A stretch of DNA of 64,000 bases from Pseudonocardia sp. ICBG1293. GTDB taxonomy: Bacteria; Actinomycetota; Actinomycetes; Mycobacteriales; Pseudonocardiaceae. Shown here piece by piece: positions 7,697-18,395 of the stretch (the stretch's first letter is position 1; the number at the start of each line of letters is the position of its first letter). A program made the translations under genes and the position numbers. Below the pieces are notes generated by a model. It made no database searches. It worked only from the letters and a program-made list of their open reading frames with translations, and was not told where the DNA came from. The stretch covers positions 124,001-188,000 of the forward strand of contig NZ_JAHLEL010000008.1 in NCBI RefSeq assembly GCF_020131355.1. The letters run 5' to 3'.

Positions 7697-10009
7697 TCAG
7701 GCCCCGTGCGCCGGCTTGTTCCGGCGACGACGGGCGGCGGCCGCACCCGAGGCGGCGACGATCGGTGTGGCGGCGCTGGCGTGGGCGTCGTCGCGCCGCC
7801 GCCCGGCCCGGCCGCAGTTCTCGGCGCCGGACCGGGTGCCGGGCAGGGCCGACGCGGAGCGGATCGCCCGCGGCGCGGGGACGACACCGCGGTCGTCGGC
7901 GAGGTCGCGGGCCGCGAGGTGCAGCGACCGCAGCCGCTCCATCCGGTCGACGCCGGACGTGGCACCGGTCCCCTCCAGGACCGGGGTGAACAGGTCACCG
8001 CCGGCACCGTCGCTGCGCGTCCGGGAGACGGCGACGAGGTCGGCCGCCACGTCGCTGCGTCCCGCACCGTCGAAGTCGGCGGCGCGGGCCGCGGCCAGAC
8101 GCTCCAGCACCCACCGGGCCGAACCGGCCGGGGCCGGGACCGCGGTCTCGGCCGCCGCGGGGATGTCGGCGGGGTCCGCCTCGGGGCGGCGCGGCGACCG
8201 GGTGGGTGCCGCGGGCGCCGGCACGACGACCGGGTCGGCCGGGGCGGGCTCGGACGCCGGCGCGGTCGGCTCGGGCTCCGCGACCGGCGCGACCGGGGCC
8301 GCGATCGGCACGGCCGGTGCGGGCGGGGCCGCGATCGGTGCGGGCGGGGCCGCGACGGGCCGGACGACCGGCATGGCGGCGGTCCGGGCGTCGTCGGCCG
8401 GGGTCTGCTCCGATGCCGTGGTGGGCGTCCAGCCCGAGGTCGTGGCGACGGCGGGGCCCGCAGGCCGCCGGGGCACCACCGGCAGTGACTCGGTCACCGG
8501 CAGCACGTCACCGGCAGGCTCGGCGCCGGCCACCGGCCGGGGAGCGGGCCGCGGAGCCGTCCGCCGGGCCGGCACCGCCGGGGCGGGAGCGGCGGCCGGG
8601 GCGGGAGCGGCGGCCGGGGCGGCGGACACGACCGGGAGCACCGAGGTCACCGGCTCGTCGGCGACCACCGGCAGGACGGAGGTCTCCGGGTCACGGCGCG
8701 CCTCGTCGTTGTCCACGAACCGCCGGGGCGCCGGGACCGGGTCGGGGGTGACGACCGCCTCGACCGCCTCGGGGGCGGGCCGGGTCCGGCCCCGCATCCA
8801 CCGGCGCGCGGGACGTTCGACGAGCGAGTACAGCAGGTGTGCCACGGGCAGAGTCCCCACGAAGACGGTGAGCGCGATCAGGTGCCCGGTCTCCCCGCCG
8901 CGGGGGAGGACACCGGAGTCGCTCAGGAACCAGAAGATCTCGAACATCGGGATGTGGACCAGGTAGAGGGCGTAGGAGATCCGCCCTCCGTGCACCACCG
9001 GGCCACGGGTCAGCAGGTGGTGCACCGGTCCGCGGTCGGCGAGCGCGAGGGCCCCGACCAGGACCGGGAAGGTGACGACGGCCAGGCCGTGCAGCCCGCC
9101 GCCGGCCACGGACCCCGCCAGCAGCACGAACGGCACCGTGGCGACGGTGAACGTCGCCGTCGCCGAGGCCGCGGAGCGGGTCCGTTCGGTGTCGCGCAGC
9201 CGCCGCACGGCCAGCATCGCCAGGACACCGGCGGAGAACCCGCCGAGGATCCGGACCAGCCAGCTGTACGGGTAGTAGGGCGACCCGACCACGAGGAACG
9301 CGGCCGCCATCGGCGCGGTGCACAGCAGCGACCCCGCCGCCAGCACCGCGAACGGGAGGTTGCGGAGCCGGAAGAAGCCGAGCGCCAGCAGCGGGAACAG
9401 CAGGTAGGCCAGCCACTCGGCGCTGATCGACCATGTCGGCCCGACCCAGGACGCGCCGTCGAGGTACTGCTCGTCCCACATCTGGACGAGCAGCAGCTGC
9501 TCCAGCCACGCGCCGACGCCGAACGACGGCTGCACCGCCTGGTAGGCGACGTCGGTCGTCGACCCGAACACCAGCCGCGCCACGAGCCACGCACCGAAGA
9601 GGTGGAACACCACCGCGTAGGCGGGCCACATCCGCGCCGCGCGGGCCCGGACGAACCCGCCCGCCTCGCGCAGACGCAGCCGCGGACCGAGCTGATCCAG
9701 ATAGGTCCAGGCGATGACGAAGCCGCTCAGGACGAAGAACAGGTCGACCCCGAGGGCACCCTGCGTGATCAGTGGCCCGAGCCAGCCGTTCACCGTCTCC
9801 ACCCCCGCCATCGGGGTGAAGTGGAAGTGGAAGGCCACCACCCAGAGCGCGGCGACGATCCGCAGCCCGGTCAGCGCGAGCACCTCACCGCCGCCGGCGG
9901 ATCCACATCGGACGGACGCGCCCACCTGTTCGGGGGCGGTGCCGCCGTCGGCGGACGCGACGGCGGCCGGGTCGTCGGCCGTCGTTCGCGAATCGGTGCA
10001 GATGCTCAC
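7697..10009 (-). CDS. OafA/YrhL-type acyltransferase with long disordered C-terminal tail
   Basis: 770 residues. Residues about 45-405 are an acyltransferase-3 domain: ten or so membrane helices, the early catalytic-type His (WVVAFHFHFTP), FFVLSGFVIAW and the closing SLVERPARRWM. Such proteins O-acylate extracytoplasmic sugars, which fits the wall-polysaccharide neighbours. The remaining roughly 350 residues are low-complexity Ala/Pro with repeated PVV and APA stretches and a basic end (ARRRRNKPAHGA); no recognised domain was seen there. GTG 10009 is the start, divergent from the emb gene. Acceptor and acyl donor unknown. Confidence 0.85.
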   Translation of the reverse strand: MSICTDSRTTADDPAAVASADGGTAPEQVGASVRCGSAGGGEVLALTGLRIVAALWVVAFHFHFTPMAGVETVNGWLGPLITQGALGVDLFFVLSGFVIAWTYLDQLGPRLRLREAGGFVRARAARMWPAYAVVFHLFGAWLVARLVFGSTTDVAYQAVQPSFGVGAWLEQLLLVQMWDEQYLDGASWVGPTWSISAEWLAYLLFPLLALGFFRLRNLPFAVLAAGSLLCTAPMAAAFLVVGSPYYPYSWLVRILGGFSAGVLAMLAVRRLRDTERTRSAASATATFTVATVPFVLLAGSVAGGGLHGLAVVTFPVLVGALALADRGPVHHLLTRGPVVHGGRISYALYLVHIPMFEIFWFLSDSGVLPRGGETGHLIALTVFVGTLPVAHLLYSLVERPARRWMRGRTRPAPEAVEAVVTPDPVPAPRRFVDNDEARRDPETSVLPVVADEPVTSVLPVVSAAPAAAPAPAAAPAPAVPARRTAPRPAPRPVAGAEPAGDVLPVTESLPVVPRRPAGPAVATTSGWTPTTASEQTPADDARTAAMPVVRPVAAPPAPIAAPPAPAVPIAAPVAPVAEPEPTAPASEPAPADPVVVPAPAAPTRSPRRPEADPADIPAAAETAVPAPAGSARWVLERLAAARAADFDGAGRSDVAADLVAVSRTRSDGAGGDLFTPVLEGTGATSGVDRMERLRSLHLAARDLADDRGVVPAPRAIRSASALPGTRSGAENCGRAGRRRDDAHASAATPIVAASGAAAARRRRNKPAHGA

Positions 10010-10200
10010 ACCGGGGCCAACGAGACGAGATCACCACCGTCACCGGTGACACCCGAACAGTGCCCGAATGTCGCAGCTGGTAACACGCAGTGATCAAAAC
10101 GCGGAGTGACCGACCTGAAGACCCCGGGCGGGTGCACTACGCCGGACGGGTGGACGGTCCGGGGTCACGGGGGGATCACAGTTGATCACCGGGTGGCGTC

Positions 10201-10206
10201 TAGCCT
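10201..10206 (+). promoter_or_regulatory. -10 box for leaderless emb gene
   Basis: TAGCCT lies 7 nt before GTG 10214. No Shine-Dalgarno is present, so this GTG is the preferred start. The 204-bp interval 10010-10213 is shared with the divergent acyltransferase gene. Confidence 0.45.
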
Positions 10207-10213
10207 CGGTCGT

Positions 10214-13200
10214 GTGCTGACCGCCGACACGGAGGCCGATCCCCGTCCGGGACCCGGCCCCACCGACCGCCGGTCGCGTCCGACCGACCGCCTCCTCGCC
10301 GCCGTGCTGGGCCTGTTGTCGGCGGTGCTGGCGCTGTCGATCCCGTTCCTGCCGGTCGTGCAGAACACCGCGACCGTCACCTGGCCGAACGCCACGACCG
10401 GGACCGCGCCGCTGAACGCCCCGCTGGTCGCCTACCGGCCGGAGAGCCTGACCGCGGTGGTCGGCTGCGACGCGATCCGCAGTCTCGACGACCGGTCCCC
10501 CGGCCGCGCGACCGTGCTGTCGACGACACCCGCCGGTGCCCCGGACGGCGACACGGTCGGGCTGCGCGTCGCCGTCGCCGACGGGGTGGTCACCCTCGAC
10601 AACCGTGGCCAGCGGATCGCCACCGCGCCCCTCCCTCCCCCGGGCGCGCCGTGCACGCTCACCTTCACCTCGGACTTCGGTTCCACGACCGCGACGCTGG
10701 GCGGGACCACGCTCTACGAGTTCGCCGGCGACGGCCGTCCGCAGCTCACCGGGATCCACTCCGACCTCGACGCGGCACTCGACCCGATGGGCGGCACGAG
10801 CGTCCGGTTCGACACCGACAACCGCTACGACACCGACGCCTCGACGCTCAAGCTCGTCGCGGGCGCCGTCGCGATCGTCGCGCTGTTCGGGTCGCTGTTC
10901 TTCCTGCGCCGGACCGACGACGCCGACGCCCGGCGCGTCGTGCACGGCCGCCGGCTGGCGCGACGACTGCGCGGGCAGGACGACCTGCGCGACGCCGTGG
11001 TCGTCGGCGTGCTGGTCGTCTGGGCCCTGATCGGGTCGATGACCAGCGACGACGGCTACATCCTCGACATCTCCCGGGGCAACGACACCGCCGGCTACAT
11101 CGGCAACTACCACCGTTGGTTCGACGTGCCCGAGGCGCCGTTCGGCTGGTTCTACCAGCTGTACTCGCTGTGGAGCGGGGTCTCGGAGTCGGTGCTGTGG
11201 CTACGGCTGCCGGCGCTGGCGATGGGCGTCGCGTCCTGGTTCCTGATCAGCCGGGCACTGCTGCCGCGCCTGGGCACCCGGGTCCGGCGCAGCCGCTCCG
11301 CGGGCTGGGCGGCGGCCGGGGTCTTCCTCTGCTTCTGGCTGCCGTTCAACAACGGGCTGCGCCCGGAGACCGTGGTCGTGATCGCGGCGCTGGTGTCGTT
11401 CGTGATGCTGGAGCGCGCGCTGGCCACCCGGCGACTGCTCCCGGTCGCCGGCGCGCTCGCCGCGGGGGCGGTCGCGGCGACGCCCACCGGCCTCATCGCG
11501 CTGGCCCCGTTCCTCGCCGCGGCCCGACCGCTGCTGCGGCTGTTCACCGAGCGGGTCCGCAGCACCGGCTGGGCGGCGACCTTCGGACCGCTGCTCGCGG
11601 CCGGGCTGATCGTGCTCACCGCCGTCTTCGGGGACCAGACCCTCGCCGCCGTCACCGAGGCCACCCGGGTCCGCCAGGACATCGGCCCGAACCTGCCCTG
11701 GTACCAGGAGCTGGCCCGCTACGACCTGCTGTTCAGCGACAGCCGCGACGGCTCGCTGCAGCGTCGCTTCCCGGTCCTGCTGCTGTGGCTGTGCATGATC
11801 GTGTCGACGATCGTGCTGCTGCGACGGGGCCGGATCCCGGGCGCCGCCCTCGGGTTCGCCCGGCGGCTGCTCACCAGTACCGCGCTGTCGTTCGCGGTGC
11901 TGGCCCTCACCCCGACGAAGTGGACGCACCACTTCGGCGCGTTCGCCGCACTCGCCTCGGGCGTCGCCGCGCTGGCCGCGCTCGCGACGAGCACCGGGGT
12001 GCTGCGCTCGCGGCGCAACCAGGCGCTGTTCCTCGCCGCGGTGCTCGCGGTGACCGGACTGGCCTTCCGCGGACCGAACACCTGGTGGTACGTCTCCAAC
12101 TGGGGCGTCCCCTGGTTCGACAAGCCGGTGTCGGTCGGGGGGATCCAGGCGACCACCGTGCTGCTGGTCCTGGCGTTCGTGTCGCTCGTCGTCGCCGGGG
12201 TGGAGCACCTGCGCTCGACCTCCGGGGTGCCGCGCCCGGTGCGACGGACCCTCGGCCGACGGCACGGCCGCATCGGCACCGCCCGGCCGTCCGGCTCGGG
12301 TCGGCGCCGATCGCGGTGATCTGCGCGCTCATGGTCGTGTTCCAGGTCGCGTCGCTGGCCAAGGGCATGGAGAAGCAGGCGGGCTCCTACTCCCTGGGCG
12401 CCGACGTGCTCACCGACCCCACCGGGTCGCGCTGCGGGCTCGCCGGGCGCATCCAGGTCGAGACCGACCCGGCCGCGAACGTGCTCCCGGCCGCTCCGGA
12501 ACCGGCCGGCGTCACCGATCCCGGCCCGCTGACCGAGGGATTCACCCCCGACGGCCTGCCCCCGACCGGGCCGGGCTCGCTGCGTGACAACACCGGCGAC
12601 GGCGACGACCGGCCCGGCGTCACCGGCACCGGCCCGCTGGGCGGGCCGGTCGTGGGCAGCTGGTCGCCGGACCCGGAGAACGTCGGCGACTACCGCTCGG
12701 TGTGGCACGCGCTCCCCGCCGCGGCCCGGGACGGCGCCGCCCCGCTGGTGCTCGGCGTCGCCGGGACGATCGGCGGCGGCAACACCGTGACCCTGCAGTT
12801 CGCCCGCGACGGCGCGCTCGTCGACGAGATCGAGCCCGGTGGGGCCGTCAGCAGCACCTCGGACTACTCCGGCGGCGCCTCGGGTGGTCAGGCGTGGCGG
12901 GACCTGCGCGTCGACCTGGCGGGCCGGCCCGCCGCCGACGCCGACCGGGTGCGGGTGGTCGTGTCCGACCGCAGCATCGGCCCCGGGTCCTGGGTCGCCG
13001 TCGCACAGCCGCGGGTGCCGCAGCTGACCCCGCTGACCGCGATCGCCGCGGGCGGCACCGCCTACCTGGACTGGGCCACCTCGTTCGTGCACCCGTGCGT
13101 GACCCGCTTCGGCGTGCACCGGGGCATCGCCGACGTGCCGGTGTTCCGGATGCTCGCCGACCCGCAGCAGCGCACCGTCGCTGACGAGTGGGGCCGCAGC

Positions 13201-13431
13201 CGCTTCGGCGGACCGCAGGGCTGGCTGGTCCGGACCGCCGCCCAGCGCTACGCCCCGACCTACCTGCCCGGCGCGTGGGACTTCGACTGGGGCCAGGTCC
13301 GGCTCGTCGAGCCCTACGACCCGCGGGCCGTCCCGGCCCCGGTGCAGGAGGGCGACCGGACCCTGTGGGGATGGCAGCAGGTCGGGCAGGCCGGGGCCCC
13401 GGCCCCGGACCCGGCGCCGCTGCCGGGCTGA
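10214..13431 (+). pseudogene. Emb-type arabinosyltransferase, interrupted by a frameshift
   Basis: Emb proteins are GT-C membrane enzymes that move arabinose from decaprenyl-phospho-arabinose onto the growing arabinan. The N-terminal part (10214-12319) has the proximal ectodomain, about 13 membrane helices and the catalytic loop TSDDGYILDISRG; residues 279 and 280 are the Asp pair. The C-terminal ectodomain with carbohydrate-binding fold (SYSLGADVL to TLWGWQQVG) continues in the next frame to 13431. The switch is -1, between about 12240 and 12300, before VRLGSAPIAV. Total length would be about 1072 residues, normal for Emb. Either one base is missing from the assembly or the gene is truly broken and makes a protein without its C-terminal domain. 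A glfT2-type gene follows 53 bp on. Confidence 0.85.
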
Positions 13432-13484
13432 GCCCCCGGCAGACTCGTCGTGTCCGATCCGAGAAGTGAGGCGAAACGAGAGCC

Positions 13485-15383
13485 ATGCTGGACACCGCCC
13501 GGCCCCTCCGCGGGGGCGAGCCCGCGCCCGCCGACGACCCTGCGGGCGGGACCCGCCCCGGACGGCTGGTCGTGCAGCGTGGCCCCTTCACCGGGCCGAC
13601 GCACCTGGTGCCCGAGGACCTCTACGCCGAGGTCCTGCGTGGCGCCGCCCGCCGCGAACGGGACCTGATCGAGCTGGTCCCGGCCACCCACGTCACCACC
13701 AACACCTACTGGGGGCGGCTGCACGCCACCTACTGGCAGCGCTGGACCGCGGTCCCCGAGGTGCGGGTGACCCTGCGGGCCGCGGGCCGTGGGCGGGTGT
13801 GGCTGATGGCCTCGGACACGAACAAGGTCGCCCGCGCCGTCGCCACCACCGGCGTCGACGGCAGCGGTGTCCTCGAGCTGACCGGGGCGATCGACCGCTT
13901 CGTCGACGGCGGCGGGCTGTGGCTGGAGTTCGCGACCGACACCGGCACGCTGACCGTGTCCGACGTCGAGTGGACGGTCGCGGTGCCCCGCCCGCCGCGC
14001 CCCACCTCGATCACGATCTGCACCTACAACCGCGTCGAGGACTGCCTGAACACGCTGCAGGCGCTGCTCGACGACCCGGCCGCGCTGGCCCGCGTCGGAT
14101 GCGTCCGGGTGGTCGACCAGGGCAGTGACCCGTTGGAGTCGCGCGACCGGTTCGCACCGCTGGCGGCCGCCTTCGGGGACCGGCTCGCCTACCAGCGCCA
14201 GCCCAACCTGGGCGGCGCCGGCGGGTTCACCCGCGGCCTGTACGAGGCGACCGCGGGCGATCCGGCCGACGACCACGACGTCCTGCTCATGGACGACGAC
14301 GTGCTGCTCGACCCGGAGATCGTCGTGCGGCTGACCGGGTTCGCCGCCTGCACCACCGCACCGACGATCGTCGGCGGGCAGATGCTGAACCTGCTGCACC
14401 CGGGCCACGTCCACATCACCGCCGAGTACGCCGAGCCCGAGAAGCTGCGGGTCGGCAAGCCGGTGCCGGGCGCCCTGGAGGAGGGCTTCCTCCTCGGCCG
14501 CGACGAGCGGCTGCTGCCGATCGTGCAGGAGCAGCGGGTCGACACCGAGTACAACGGCTGGTGGTCCTGCCTGATCCCCGCGCCGGTGGTGCGGGCGATC
14601 GGCTACCCGCTGCCGCTGTTCTTCCAGTGGGACGACGTCGAGTTCGGCTACCGCGCCCGCGAGCGCGGCTTCGCCACCGTCTCGCTGCCCGGGGCCGGCG
14701 TGTGGCACGCCGACTTCGGCTGGAAGGACTGGGACGAGTGGCACCGCTACTTCAACCAGCGCAACGGCCTGATCACCGCGGCCCTGCGGACCGGCTTCGA
14801 CCGCCGCACCGTGTCCTCGACCGTCGTCGAGCTGCTGGCCCAGTACCTGGTCGCGATGCAGTACGGGCTGGCGGCGACGCTGCTGACGGCGGTCGAGGAC
14901 TTCCTGCGCGGCCCGTCGGTCCTCGACGACGGCTCCGCCTCCGCGGCGGCGGAGATCCGCCGGATCCGGGCGGCCTATCCCGAGACCACCGCCGTGCCGC
15001 TGGCCCAGGCCGGGCTGGACGTGCGCGAGTCGGTCGTGCACCTCGCCGGGGGCAAGCCGTCGAAGATCGTGCGGACCTGGGTGAAGCGTGCCCTGCTGCA
15101 GGCCACGGGCCGGGTGCCGTTCCGCTCCGGGATGGTCCCGGCCGGTGAGGCGCACTGGTGGCACGTGTCGTTGTTCGAGCGCGCGATCGTCACCGACATG
15201 GCCGAGAACGGCGTCCGGATCCGGACCCGCGACCACCAGCGGCTGCGCGAGCTCACCACCCGCGGGGTGCAGACGGTGCGCCGGCTCTGGAACGAGGGGC
15301 CGCAGGTCGCCCGGGACTGGAACGCCGCGGAGCAGCGGCTCACCTCGCGGGAGACGTGGGCCCGGCTCTACGACGCGGGCTGA
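13485..15383 (+). CDS. GlfT2-like galactofuranosyltransferase (paralogue)
   Basis: 632-residue GT2 enzyme with the architecture of mycobacterial GlfT2 (637 aa): an N-terminal beta-sandwich (residues about 30-165), a GT-A domain opening with TSITICTYNR, the metal-binding DDD of LLMDDDVLL, the catalytic acid region FQWDDVEFGYRARERGF, the His of VWHADFGWKDW, and a C-terminal helical part. GlfT2 polymerises galactan from UDP-galactofuranose at the inner membrane face. This copy is the more diverged of two in the window, so it may have a different linkage or acceptor. It follows the frameshifted emb gene and is convergent with the second emb. Confidence 0.85.
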   Translation: MLDTARPLRGGEPAPADDPAGGTRPGRLVVQRGPFTGPTHLVPEDLYAEVLRGAARRERDLIELVPATHVTTNTYWGRLHATYWQRWTAVPEVRVTLRAAGRGRVWLMASDTNKVARAVATTGVDGSGVLELTGAIDRFVDGGGLWLEFATDTGTLTVSDVEWTVAVPRPPRPTSITICTYNRVEDCLNTLQALLDDPAALARVGCVRVVDQGSDPLESRDRFAPLAAAFGDRLAYQRQPNLGGAGGFTRGLYEATAGDPADDHDVLLMDDDVLLDPEIVVRLTGFAACTTAPTIVGGQMLNLLHPGHVHITAEYAEPEKLRVGKPVPGALEEGFLLGRDERLLPIVQEQRVDTEYNGWWSCLIPAPVVRAIGYPLPLFFQWDDVEFGYRARERGFATVSLPGAGVWHADFGWKDWDEWHRYFNQRNGLITAALRTGFDRRTVSSTVVELLAQYLVAMQYGLAATLLTAVEDFLRGPSVLDDGSASAAAEIRRIRAAYPETTAVPLAQAGLDVRESVVHLAGGKPSKIVRTWVKRALLQATGRVPFRSGMVPAGEAHWWHVSLFERAIVTDMAENGVRIRTRDHQRLRELTTRGVQTVRRLWNEGPQVARDWNAAEQRLTSRETWARLYDAG

Positions 15384-15411
15384 CCGGCCGCGGGAGCCAC
15401 ACCCCTCCGCG

Positions 15412-15445
15412 GTCGTCCACACCCGTTGCAACCGGTGTGGACGAC
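15412..15445. terminator. Bidirectional hairpin between convergent cell-wall genes
   Basis: A perfect 12-bp stem (GTCGTCCACACC with its complement) around a 10-nt loop lies between the stop codons of the glfT2-like gene and the minus-strand emb gene, in the only 84 bp between them. A partial further copy of the arm (GGGTGTGGACG) follows. It is placed to end both transcripts. Confidence 0.6.
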
Positions 15446-15467
15446 CGGGAACGGGTGTGGACGCGCC

Positions 15468-18395
15468 TCAGCCGAGGAAGTCCCGTCCCGTGTAGTCCTT
15501 GTCGGCCAGGGTGGGCAGGCGTTCCCAGCCCCAGCGCCGCTGGCTGCCGACGGTGAGGTCGTAGCCGTCGGTCGGGTGCTCGTAGCGCACCCGCTCGACG
15601 TGCGCGGGCGCGAACATCGCGCGCCCGCCGGGCGGGTCGAGCCGCGCGGGCAGCTCGTCGAAGGTCGCGGTCCGGTCGATCCCGGCGAGCGTGCCGCCGT
15701 TCGCCGGGAAGAACGCGGTGGTCTCGGTCGCGCCCTCCAGGTCGTCCCCGGTGCGCAGCCGCCAGACCGGGGTCTGCGCGATGCCGTGGCGCACCACGAT
15801 CTGGTCCTGGCAGGGCCACAGCACCGCCGAGGCCTGGTCGGCGAACACCGGGGCGTCGCCGAGCACCGCGCGGGCGGGCAGGTCGCGGGCGGGCCGCGGC
15901 GCACCGACGGCGAGCCAGGTGTCGGGGCCCTCGGTCCGGTCGTCGACGACGAGCCGGACCCGGTCCGCGGGCCCGGGCAGGGCGACGGCGACGTCCCGCC
16001 ACCGCGCGACCTTCTCCCCCGGCAGCTCCACCTCGGCCGTACCCGCTCCGGTGACGACCTGCACCGTCGCACCGCCGCTCAGATCACCGGTCAGCGGCAG
16101 GAGCAGCCGTGTCGTCCCGGCCGGGACGGTGAACCAGCCGGCGTCGAGGGTGCCGGTGCCCGCGTCCTCGGTGTGCCAGACGGGGCCCGGGATCGTCGGG
16201 CGGTCCGGGGGCGGGCCCTCCCGCATCGCGCCGGTGAGCCGCGGTGGGTCGCTCGGGGGCACCGGCGGTGCCCCGTCGCCGACGGTGACCGACAGCGCGT
16301 CGGCCAGCCCGCAGCCGTCGCCGGTCAGCATGGCCAGGTTCATCGAGGCCACCGACGCACCGGGGGCCTGCTGCACCGGGGCGAGGGCGAACACGGCCAG
16401 CATCAGCGCCACCCCGCCCACGGCGGCGGTGCGCAGTACCGCCCGGTCCGGCCGGGGGGTACCGCTCCGCCGCCGGGCCCACCAGAGCGCGGCGGCGACC
16501 ACGACCAGCCACACCAGCGGGCTGCGCAGGTACAGCGGCCCCAGGTGCGGAGCGAGGACCTGCTGGTGCACGGGGGCGTCGAGGACCGAGTGGTTGCCGA
16601 AGGGCTGGCCCCAGTCGGAGAACGGACGCCACAGGTTGGGGCCCGCGTAGACCACGGCGGCGACGACGGCGAGCAGCGCCGTCCCCACCGCGACGAGCCG
16701 GGCCGGGGCGCGGCGCGGCAGCGGTCCCCGGGCGAGCGCGATGCCGAGCAGCAGCGTCGCGGGGGCGGCGACGGCACCGAAGTGGTTGACCCACTTGGTC
16801 GGGCTGACCGCGACGGCGACCAGCCCCAGAGCGGTCGCCGCGAGTGCGAACCCCAGCGCCGAACCGAGCGGGCCGCCGGTGCCGCGCCGGGTCGCGAGGC
16901 GCACCGCGCCCAGCGCGACGACGGCGACGGTCAGCAGGACCGGCAGGCGGCGCCCCCAGGTGCCCTGGTCGTCGGGGCCCAGCAGGTTCGCGTAGTGGAC
17001 GAACTCCGCGTACCACTGGTACTGGAAGTAGTACCAGCGGTGCACCGCGAACGACTCGCGCACGTCGGCGAGGGTCTGGTCGGCCAGCCCGAGCGGCACG
17101 ATCACGCTCGCCGCGGCGAGCGCGACGGCGACCGTCGCGAGCCGGGTGGCCCACCGGGCGTGCACGAGGTGCCACCACACCGGTGGCAGCGCGAGCAGCA
17201 GCGGCATCGCGGCGACCAGCGCGGTGGGCGCGGTCGTCACGCCCACCACTGCGACGACCACGGCCGGTGCGAGCAGCCCGACCGCCCCGGTACGCCGGGC
17301 GGCGGCGACGAGCAGCAGCACCCCCGCGGCGGCCGCGGTCCCGGCGGGCTCCGGGCGCAGCGCGATGCCGTAGGGCAGGAACCAGGCCAGGTGGGCGACG
17401 GCGAGCGCGGCGACCACCCCGGGCCGGACGCCGACCCGACCCGCGAGCGCGGCGAGGGTGTACCGCAGCAGCACCCAGGTCAGCAGGCCCAGCACGACCG
17501 GCACCACGCGCAGCGGCCCGAGGCCCCAGCCGACCAGCGACCCCCACCACTGCAGCAGGTACTGGCTGGTCGTGAACGGTGCCTCGGTGACGTCGAACTG
17601 GTAGATCGCGTTGCCGATCGTCCCGGTCTGCGCACCCTGGCGGGCCATCAGCGCGTACCAGGAGTCGTCGATGTTGAGCGGCCCGAGCACCGCCCAGGCG
17701 CAGCTCACGACGAGCACGACGAGGTCGGCGACCCCCGGGCGGACCGGCGCGTCGAACACCCGGCGGGTGCCGGTCCAGGTCCGTACCGCGACGGCGAGGG
17801 TGGCGGCCAGGGCGAGCAGGTGCGCGACCAGCAGCGACACCTTCAGCGGCGACGGCGACGACGCGTAGCGCGCATCGGTGTGCAGGGTGACCGCGAGCCC
17901 GGCCGCGGCGGGCCCGGTGACGTCGGTGGCGAGCTCGGCGACCTGCGGCGGGGCTACGTCGAGGCGGTCGGCGAGGACCGCCCCGTCGCGGGCGAGGACG
18001 GTGCCGCCGTCCGCGGAGGTCACCTCGAAAACACAGCCCGACGCGGCGGGTGCGGTGGCGAGCACCCGGTCGCCGGTGCGCAGCGTGAGCGTCCCGCCGG
18101 ACACGCTCGCGACGAAGCCCGGCGCGGTCACCGGGTTCTCCTGCGCGGCGGGCATCGTCCGCAGCACATCGCCCTCGCCGAGTGCGGCCGCCGCGGCGCA
18201 CGGGACGGTCGCGGAGAACTCCAGCGGCCGGTACGGCGCGAGCGGCAGCACCGTGCTCGCCGGTGCCTGGCCGGCCCGGGGCCAGGTGACGACCGGGTCC
18301 TCGGCGTCGACCGGGGCGAGCGCGGCGGCGAGGCCGAGCAGGCAGGTGACGACGCCGAGCAGGAGCAGCAGCGGCCCCCGGCGGGCGGGGCTCAC
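15468..18395 (-). CDS. Emb-type arabinosyltransferase (intact)
   Basis: 975-residue GT-C arabinosyltransferase, complete in one frame. It has the N-terminal ectodomain after the first helix, 12-14 membrane helices, the catalytic Asp pair in NIDDSWYALMARQG, and a C-terminal carbohydrate-binding ectodomain. It is somewhat shorter than mycobacterial Emb proteins (about 1090). GTG 18395 overlaps the stop of glfT2 as GTGA, fixing the start and showing translational coupling. It polymerises arabinan outside the membrane from decaprenyl-phospho-arabinose supplied by DprE1/DprE2. Which of EmbA, B or C it matches cannot be settled by eye, so no symbol is given. Confidence 0.88.
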   Translation of the reverse strand: MSPARRGPLLLLLGVVTCLLGLAAALAPVDAEDPVVTWPRAGQAPASTVLPLAPYRPLEFSATVPCAAAAALGEGDVLRTMPAAQENPVTAPGFVASVSGGTLTLRTGDRVLATAPAASGCVFEVTSADGGTVLARDGAVLADRLDVAPPQVAELATDVTGPAAAGLAVTLHTDARYASSPSPLKVSLLVAHLLALAATLAVAVRTWTGTRRVFDAPVRPGVADLVVLVVSCAWAVLGPLNIDDSWYALMARQGAQTGTIGNAIYQFDVTEAPFTTSQYLLQWWGSLVGWGLGPLRVVPVVLGLLTWVLLRYTLAALAGRVGVRPGVVAALAVAHLAWFLPYGIALRPEPAGTAAAAGVLLLVAAARRTGAVGLLAPAVVVAVVGVTTAPTALVAAMPLLLALPPVWWHLVHARWATRLATVAVALAAASVIVPLGLADQTLADVRESFAVHRWYYFQYQWYAEFVHYANLLGPDDQGTWGRRLPVLLTVAVVALGAVRLATRRGTGGPLGSALGFALAATALGLVAVAVSPTKWVNHFGAVAAPATLLLGIALARGPLPRRAPARLVAVGTALLAVVAAVVYAGPNLWRPFSDWGQPFGNHSVLDAPVHQQVLAPHLGPLYLRSPLVWLVVVAAALWWARRRSGTPRPDRAVLRTAAVGGVALMLAVFALAPVQQAPGASVASMNLAMLTGDGCGLADALSVTVGDGAPPVPPSDPPRLTGAMREGPPPDRPTIPGPVWHTEDAGTGTLDAGWFTVPAGTTRLLLPLTGDLSGGATVQVVTGAGTAEVELPGEKVARWRDVAVALPGPADRVRLVVDDRTEGPDTWLAVGAPRPARDLPARAVLGDAPVFADQASAVLWPCQDQIVVRHGIAQTPVWRLRTGDDLEGATETTAFFPANGGTLAGIDRTATFDELPARLDPPGGRAMFAPAHVERVRYEHPTDGYDLTVGSQRRWGWERLPTLADKDYTGRDFLG

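Noticed and set aside
8837..10093. 418-codon plus-strand frame opposite the acyltransferase
   Set aside because: Gln/Arg/Asp-rich composition typical of an antisense shadow; the minus strand encodes a full acyltransferase-3 domain.
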